Assembly (NCBI GenBank): GCA_015061745.1
Contig: SUWB01000008.1
Span: 1-64,000, forward strand
Length of the DNA: 64,000 bases
Direction: 5' to 3'
DNA from: Lentisphaerota bacterium
GTDB taxonomy: Bacteria > Verrucomicrobiota > Lentisphaeria > Victivallales > Victivallaceae
A model generated the notes under the pieces. The model saw only the letters and a program-made list of their open reading frames with translations. It did not search any database and was not told where the DNA came from. Numbering within the stretch: position 1 is the stretch's first letter; every line of letters starts with the position of its first letter. The translations under genes were made by a program, and so were the position numbers. Positions 60,459 to 64,000 of this stretch are shown here, piece after piece.

Positions 60459-63400
60459 ATGGCAGAGGAGGGATTGTCTGACACTTCCCTGAACGGGAGT
60501 TTTCCCGGGGGAACTATATTGGGACATTACCGTCTTGAATGGTTTATCAGCCGGAACAAAACAGGCGAAATGTACTCTTCCATTGATTTGGAGCGTAACA
60601 AAAACTGTTTTCTGTCTGTCGTATTCCCCTCTGTCTCAAAGCACGCACCTGAAATTGCGGCGCAATTGCTCCGCAATGCTCAGGAGGCGTGTGTTTTTTG
60701 CCACGAAAATATTGTCCGGATCACTGACACGTTTTCTTTGGAAAACTGCCATTGCATCGCATTTGAATATTTCAGCGGTGACGCTGCCGAGCAACTTGTT
60801 TTGCGGGGGCCTTTGCCGGAATCACAGGTAATCAATATCATCTCTCAACTGGCTTCTCTGCTGGCTGCTGCTGAAAAACACCCTTCGCTGATTCCGGATT
60901 TTACACCGGACACCCTTTTTATTGCCCCTCAGGGACAGGTCAAGATACTTTATCCGGGCATAAAAAAATATATCCACCGCCTGCCCGGCCAGGTGATCGC
61001 GGCTGACCGCTGCGTTTTGGATCATTTTGAATTTACAGCCCCCGAACTGCTTTTGGGCACAGGACAGCCCGGTATGCGTTCAGCCATATACAGCCTTGGT
61101 ATGCTTATGGGCTTCCTGCTGTGCGGCAAAACGCCCCGGCCGGGAGCCAATATCTGCCATTCTGCCGGAAATGTTATTTCTGCTTCTGAGTGCGACATAG
61201 CTCCTTTGGCTCCTCAGGTCTCAGGGAAAACGGCAGAGCTGCTCAAGGCGATGACTGCCAGAGATCCGGAAAAACGTCCTGCATCCGGAGCGGAGCTGCT
61301 CAAAAAACTTGGTAAAAATGCACCCCACGGGAAAAAATCCCGTTTTCTGTGGTATGCCATAGCCGCAGGCGTTCTGTGCTGCGCTGTTGCATTGGCGGTC
61401 TTTTTTTACAAAATCCGTCAGCAGCAAACTGTGCAAAAGGGAGCCTTGCTGGAAAATCTTGAACGCTATGCTCTCCCCAAAGATACCAAACCCGATACCC
61501 CGGCTGCTCCTGCCGGAAAGAGAGAGCCCCAAAAGAAAAAAGCTCTATTTCGTCCCAAAGCTGTTCAGGGCAAGGAACTGACTTCCCAAGCCCCCGAATT
61601 GGGAGCCGGCTTGAGTATTGATGAGCGGCTGAAATATTGTACCAGCCGTTTGCAGCAGCTCCAGAATGAATTGAAAAGCGGAAAACTCGCCCCCCGGATC
61701 GTTGAATTGCACAAAAAACGTATTGAATTCCGCCAGCGGCAGATTATGCATCTTACTTCACGTCGTAATTATCTTGCCGCCCGCAGCAGCCGCCAACAGC
61801 TGCCGGAAGTTCAGTCCGCCAATGAGCAGGTCCGCCGTGCCGTTGAAGCCTATCTGAAACCTTACCAGAGCAGAAGTGCTCTTATGCGGCACCGTTTCGA
61901 TCTGGTGAGAAAGAAAAAGAGTCCTCTGCCGGGGAAATTGTTGCAGAATCAGGATTTGGATCTTGATATGCCCATTGCTGTCAGCGATTTTCACGGTCCG
62001 CGCGGCAGAAAAGGTGGAAAAAACACCCTGCCCCTCAGAACAGTGGTGTTGAATGGATTTCTTATGCCGGAGCCAGAGGCTTTGAAGCTGCTGGCCGGAG
62101 CGGGGGCGGTGTTGAAAGGAGTCAATCCCGGATTAATATTTTTTCAGAGCCGCAATAAAAGAGTGACTGCCGATGAAGTACGCTGGCTTGTCAGAGAAAC
62201 AGATCAGGGGAAAAGCCGTTTTTCGTCTCTGGATTTTATAGACTGTAACGGGACACAGTATGCTTACCCCGAAGATACATTGAGGGCCTATCTCCTTTCT
62301 GCCGGTCAATTGTCTCCCCTTTCTCTGCACAAGGCAGCTTCACTTCTTCCTGAATGTCCCGGGCTGGTCGAAATGCTGCTTGAAGCGGAAGCCCCCCTTG
62401 AACACGCCGATGAGACAGGAAAAACGCCGCTCTTTTATGCCTATATGAGCGGTACCCGGGCAAGCTGCAGCAAACTTCTTGCTGCCGGAGCTGATCCAAA
62501 ACGGCTTGACAACGCAGGCCGGACTCCTGCATCTTACCGGTGGTACGGAGAATTATTCAGTGCCATTGCAAACAACGATCTTGAGCTTGCTCAGAAAGCG
62601 GTGGAAAAAAATGTGGATCTCAATTACCGATTTCCCTGGCGAAAAACCTATCTTGAAGAAGCCGTCCGCAGAGGCAATCCGAAAATGGTCGCTTTGCTTT
62701 TGCAAAAAGGGGCTGATGCCAATGTCGTTCAAACACGGGGCAAAACCCTTTTGAGCCGGGTGTTTATGACAGGAACACCATCCGATCCTGAGATTTTCAA
62801 ATTGCTTATGAACTACAATGCAGATGTGAATATCGCTCCGGTCCCATTTCCCCAAGATGCCACTTATATGTCAGAACTCTGCCGCCGCCTTTATCATCCT
62901 CAGGCAGCGAAGTTTGCTGAAATTATGCTTGCTTCCGGAAAATTCAAAACCAAACCGGAACAGCTGTTTGCCATTTGCCGCAGCAAGCAACAGGAGTTGT
63001 TTCAAGTCGCAGTGAAGTATTGGTCCGATATCGATACGTCCGCTTACAAAAATCTGCTGCTGGAGGCGTTGCAGCACAGAATGTCTGTCAATGCCATCAA
63101 AACTCTTGTGGAACGCAAGGCTCCTATGCCGGAACCGCAGGTGCTTGCTGAAGCCATAAAAAATTGGAACTCCGAGGAAGTAAGAGAGATTTTTGCCGAT
63201 ATACTGCCCGCTTCGCAGAAGCAATCTGTTCCGGCAGCAAAAGAAAGTGTGCGGCAGAATCAGATAAAAACCGGGAAAGCTTCTCCTTTCGGAGTTTATA
63301 TTGACGATAAATTGCTTCAAGAACAGGTGTTGAAAGCCTTTCGGAGCAATCGTATCAGCACTCTTGAACAACTCTTGCAGGAGAAAAAACTTTCTCCCGA

Positions 63401-64000
63401 TGCGATCGTCGATGAACTGACCCTTTTGCAGCACGCAGTGGAGATAAATTCGGCGGCAATGGTTTCTATGCTGCTCAGGTATAAAGCTGATCCATTCAAA
63501 GTGTCCCGCAGGAATCTTATGCCGCCAGTGATACTGGCTGTTGAAAAGGATTCTGCCAGTGCGTTCAACAAGCTGGCCCCCTGCAAGGCCGCACAGCATT
63601 CTATGTATGCAAGAGTTATGGGGGCGGTTGTAAGGAATCTGAAATCCGAAGTTTACCTCAGCGAATATCTGCGTCATCACGGTGAAGAAATCAAGAAGCT
63701 GCCTGTATGTTTTCTTACTGCAGCCTTGCGGGACAATGAAAAAGTACCCGTTTGGGCCATTGCCAGACTGCTGAATTTTTACAGATTTCTTGATGCGCCG
63801 CGGCATCGTTCTGTGGTGCACCAGGCCGTTGCGGGCAGGTATCCTGTGCAGATAATCAATCAACTGCTCAGGCGAAAAGCCAATGTCAAGGGCAAAGCTC
63901 CTGTTTGGATAAGCGGAAAAAATTATAAAGGCCGCCGTTTGCAGATGTTGACTGTACTTGAAACAGCTGACAGAGTCCGTGCTGACCTGGCAACCTGTAA
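60459..64000 (+). CDS. Pseudokinase - transmembrane - ankyrin repeat protein (runs off window)
   Basis: At least 1180 residues, open to the right edge. Residues about 20-285 match the Ser/Thr kinase fold (GHYRLEWFISRNKTGEMY, FTAPELLLG, SAIYSLGMLMGFLLCGKTP, ARDPEKRPASGAELL) but the catalytic residues are missing: no glycine loop, no VAIK-type Lys (CFLSVVF), HPSLIPD at the HRD position, YPG at the DFG position. One helix follows (about 295-316), then a charged region (about 320-560) and ankyrin-type repeats (from about 630: LVEMLLEAEAPLEHADETGKTPLFYA-like, MVALLLQKGADANVV, LLMNYNADVNI; more after about 940). Topology would place the pseudokinase inside the cell and the ankyrin part outside. The start follows the subunit K stop by 12 bases. 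Confidence 0.8.
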   Translation, partial: MAEEGLSDTSLNGSFPGGTILGHYRLEWFISRNKTGEMYSSIDLERNKNCFLSVVFPSVSKHAPEIAAQLLRNAQEACVFCHENIVRITDTFSLENCHCIAFEYFSGDAAEQLVLRGPLPESQVINIISQLASLLAAAEKHPSLIPDFTPDTLFIAPQGQVKILYPGIKKYIHRLPGQVIAADRCVLDHFEFTAPELLLGTGQPGMRSAIYSLGMLMGFLLCGKTPRPGANICHSAGNVISASECDIAPLAPQVSGKTAELLKAMTARDPEKRPASGAELLKKLGKNAPHGKKSRFLWYAIAAGVLCCAVALAVFFYKIRQQQTVQKGALLENLERYALPKDTKPDTPAAPAGKREPQKKKALFRPKAVQGKELTSQAPELGAGLSIDERLKYCTSRLQQLQNELKSGKLAPRIVELHKKRIEFRQRQIMHLTSRRNYLAARSSRQQLPEVQSANEQVRRAVEAYLKPYQSRSALMRHRFDLVRKKKSPLPGKLLQNQDLDLDMPIAVSDFHGPRGRKGGKNTLPLRTVVLNGFLMPEPEALKLLAGAGAVLKGVNPGLIFFQSRNKRVTADEVRWLVRETDQGKSRFSSLDFIDCNGTQYAYPEDTLRAYLLSAGQLSPLSLHKAASLLPECPGLVEMLLEAEAPLEHADETGKTPLFYAYMSGTRASCSKLLAAGADPKRLDNAGRTPASYRWYGELFSAIANNDLELAQKAVEKNVDLNYRFPWRKTYLEEAVRRGNPKMVALLLQKGADANVVQTRGKTLLSRVFMTGTPSDPEIFKLLMNYNADVNIAPVPFPQDATYMSELCRRLYHPQAAKFAEIMLASGKFKTKPEQLFAICRSKQQELFQVAVKYWSDIDTSAYKNLLLEALQHRMSVNAIKTLVERKAPMPEPQVLAEAIKNWNSEEVREIFADILPASQKQSVPAAKESVRQNQIKTGKASPFGVYIDDKLLQEQVLKAFRSNRISTLEQLLQEKKLSPDAIVDELTLLQHAVEINSAAMVSMLLRYKADPFKVSRRNLMPPVILAVEKDSASAFNKLAPCKAAQHSMYARVMGAVVRNLKSEVYLSEYLRHHGEEIKKLPVCFLTAALRDNEKVPVWAIARLLNFYRFLDAPRHRSVVHQAVAGRYPVQIINQLLRRKANVKGKAPVWISGKNYKGRRLQMLTVLETADRVRADLATC

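Overview
The window looks like a chromosomal segment of an anaerobic, fermentative member of the Lentisphaerota (Victivallis-like, PVC group), probably from a gut. This is inferred from gene content, not a database match. Supporting signs are three dispersed pilin-like proteins with the [24 protein letters not shown] leader and H-X9-DG-like C-termini, large secreted carbohydrate-active-type proteins, a ferredoxin-linked Ech hydrogenase, a V-type ATPase, and beta-lysyl-type EF-P modification. I see no rRNA, tRNA or CRISPR array. Gene starts usually have AGGAG-like ribosome sites. Many promoters fit TTGnnn-N17-TATATT.

Layout. 1-158: the 5' end of a group II intron on the minus strand, sitting directly behind a terminator hairpin. 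222-10775 (minus): a catabolic operon (class III aminotransferase, neutral-ceramidase-like protein, FGGY kinase, fucose/arabinose-isomerase-like protein, Na+/amino-acid symporter, FAD oxidoreductase, alpha/beta hydrolase), divergent from a DeoR-type regulator (10971-11720). 11723-15023: a secreted unknown, glycerate kinase, EF-P and its lysylating enzyme EpmA. 15269-16024: pilin 1. 16590-25291: hypCDEAB followed by echABCDEF, a complete Ech hydrogenase with most of its maturation set (no hypF). 25602-29770: pilin 2 plus a large secreted protein. 30083-33754: two convergent EamA transporters and a B12-binding radical SAM protein. 34087-39415: a membrane-anchored unknown, a sigma-70 factor, a TPR protein and NAD synthetase. 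39467-44330: pilin 3 plus a second large secreted glycosidase-like protein. 44559-47094: a NahK-like sugar kinase and an AAC(3)/TIM-barrel fusion. 47180-51245 (minus): methyltransferase, sugar isomerase/epimerase, and a polar amino acid ABC transporter. 51404-56845: esterase, small PQ-loop-like membrane protein, lipase-like lipoprotein, leucine-rich secreted protein. 56946-60446: proA and V-ATPase subunits I and K. 60459 to the right edge: a pseudokinase-TM-ankyrin protein that runs off the window.

The most unusual signals are in the pilin genes. Pilin 3 has three in-frame copies of the FTLIELLV signature. Each is preceded by an array of short perfect hairpins separated by CTTCA-type spacers, and the last hairpin of each array overlaps the signature codons. 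Pilin 2 has two in-frame copies flanking a 210-base insert that contains a long palindrome. Pilins 2 and 3 each lie just upstream of a large secreted protein. Other points: an NAD synthetase whose glutaminase cysteine is replaced by glycine, an AAC(3)-TIM fusion, Na+-type ligands in the V-ATPase rotor subunit, and palindromes around the hydrogenase promoter.
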